A DNA stretch of 64,000 nt from Blastobasis lacticolella (Eukaryota; Arthropoda; Insecta; Lepidoptera; Blastobasidae), in assembly GCA_905147135.1 (NCBI GenBank), contig LR990051.1, forward strand, positions 16,211,115 through 16,275,114, written 5' to 3'. Below are positions 63,751 to 64,000 of this stretch, one piece after another. Positions within the stretch are counted from its first letter, which is position 1. Each line of letters begins with the position of its first letter. The notes beneath the pieces were generated by a model that made no database searches, had not been told where the DNA came from, and saw only the letters and a program-made list of their open reading frames with translations. The position numbers were made by a program, and so were the translations under genes.

Positions 63751-64000
63751 ATCTTCACATTAGGGACACACATAGGTCACATTAGGGACCTTGCAGTGGG
63801 GTGTTATAAAAGGTTAGGTTTTATAATCAGGAACGCCAGAGAATTTCACGATCCCGCATCAATCAAGCTTGTTTATACTGCCTTGGTTAGATCAAAGCTG
63901 GAATCGTCATCGATAGTGTGGAACCCTTACCAATGTACTTACGCCTTGCTTCTGGAGAAGATTCAAAAGGCATTCCTTCGTTTTCTCTACAAAAAAATTT
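63751..64000 (+). pseudogene. LINE reverse transcriptase fragment, cut by window end
   Basis: An open frame from 63778 reads HIRDLAVGCYKRLGFIIRNA, REFHDPASIKLVYTALVRSK, LESSSIVWNPYQCTYALLLE, KIQKAFLRFLYKK. This is the segment after the RT catalytic core of an insect non-LTR element (LGF-IRNA, YTALVRSKLE-SS-VWNPY, LE-IQ--FLRF-Y). The frame is intact to the last base, so the element may continue outside. The RT core to the left is missing, so it is 5'-truncated. Confidence 0.8.

Noticed and set aside
1..64000. CRISPR array, operons, rRNA
   Set aside because: The repeats are dispersed and unequal in spacing. The window has intron-exon structure and eukaryotic retroelements throughout.

Overview
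The window looks like euchromatic DNA of a moth or butterfly (Lepidoptera). It is AT-rich and intron-dominated. It is packed with tRNA-headed SINEs, small non-autonomous Helitrons ending in CTAG, fragments of RTE and CR1/Jockey-type LINEs, MITEs and one decayed mariner. The order-level call rests on my recognition of these repeat families from the bases, not on a search. There is no sign of bacterial gene organisation, CRISPR or rRNA. All tRNA-like stretches belong to SINEs.

One gene is convincingly supported. It lies on the + strand, with coding exons at 17120-17280, 20252-20411, 23411-23557, 23952-24036, 26133-26279 and 38058-38780/38785, and a C-terminal exon at 39492-39550 followed by AATAAA at 39568. 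Splice sites and phases join correctly. A probable first exon (ATG 14270, donor 14285) lies below a GC-rich TATA-like promoter near 14150. The product would be a secreted protein of about 500 residues: a signal peptide, an RTKR furin-type site made across an exon junction, a Gly/Lys/Leu/Ala-rich conserved-looking core, a Pro/Tyr/His/Ala-rich stretch, a helical segment and a threonine run. I do not recognise the family. A 45-nt cassette exon (37539-37583), an alternative stop at 38783 and a weak exon at 28187 suggest alternative 3' structures.

Layout: 1-14000 is repeats only, with Helitrons, SINEs, LINE pieces, a 62-bp perfect palindrome at 10328-10389 and an unassigned GC-rich ORF island near 4100. 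From 14100 to 39575 is the gene, whose large introns carry most of the SINE copies and a MITE with TA flanks at 25008. From 39600 to 64000 is again intergenic or repeat-rich: convergent LINE halves at 43.4-45.3 kb, a MITE at 46.0 kb, Helitrons at 47-48 kb, a mariner at 48.6-49.8 kb, an RTE reverse-transcriptase fragment at 57.3-57.7 kb, nested insertions at 55.3 and 60.0 kb, and a LINE running off the right edge. A TATA box with initiator at 53997-54033, followed by ATG-CAG-GT at 54298, may be the start of a second gene.

Repeat names used below (local labels): SINE-A (about 340 bp, tRNA head, GAT-rich tail, at least 18 pieces), repeat B (about 250-340 bp, AATAAATA tail), repeat C (A-tailed, about 150-300 bp), repeat D (about 300 bp), SINE-E (tRNA head, tail with AGATGGCGCTGTGTG), H2 (about 205-300 bp Helitron with CGAACGAAGTCGCG hairpin).
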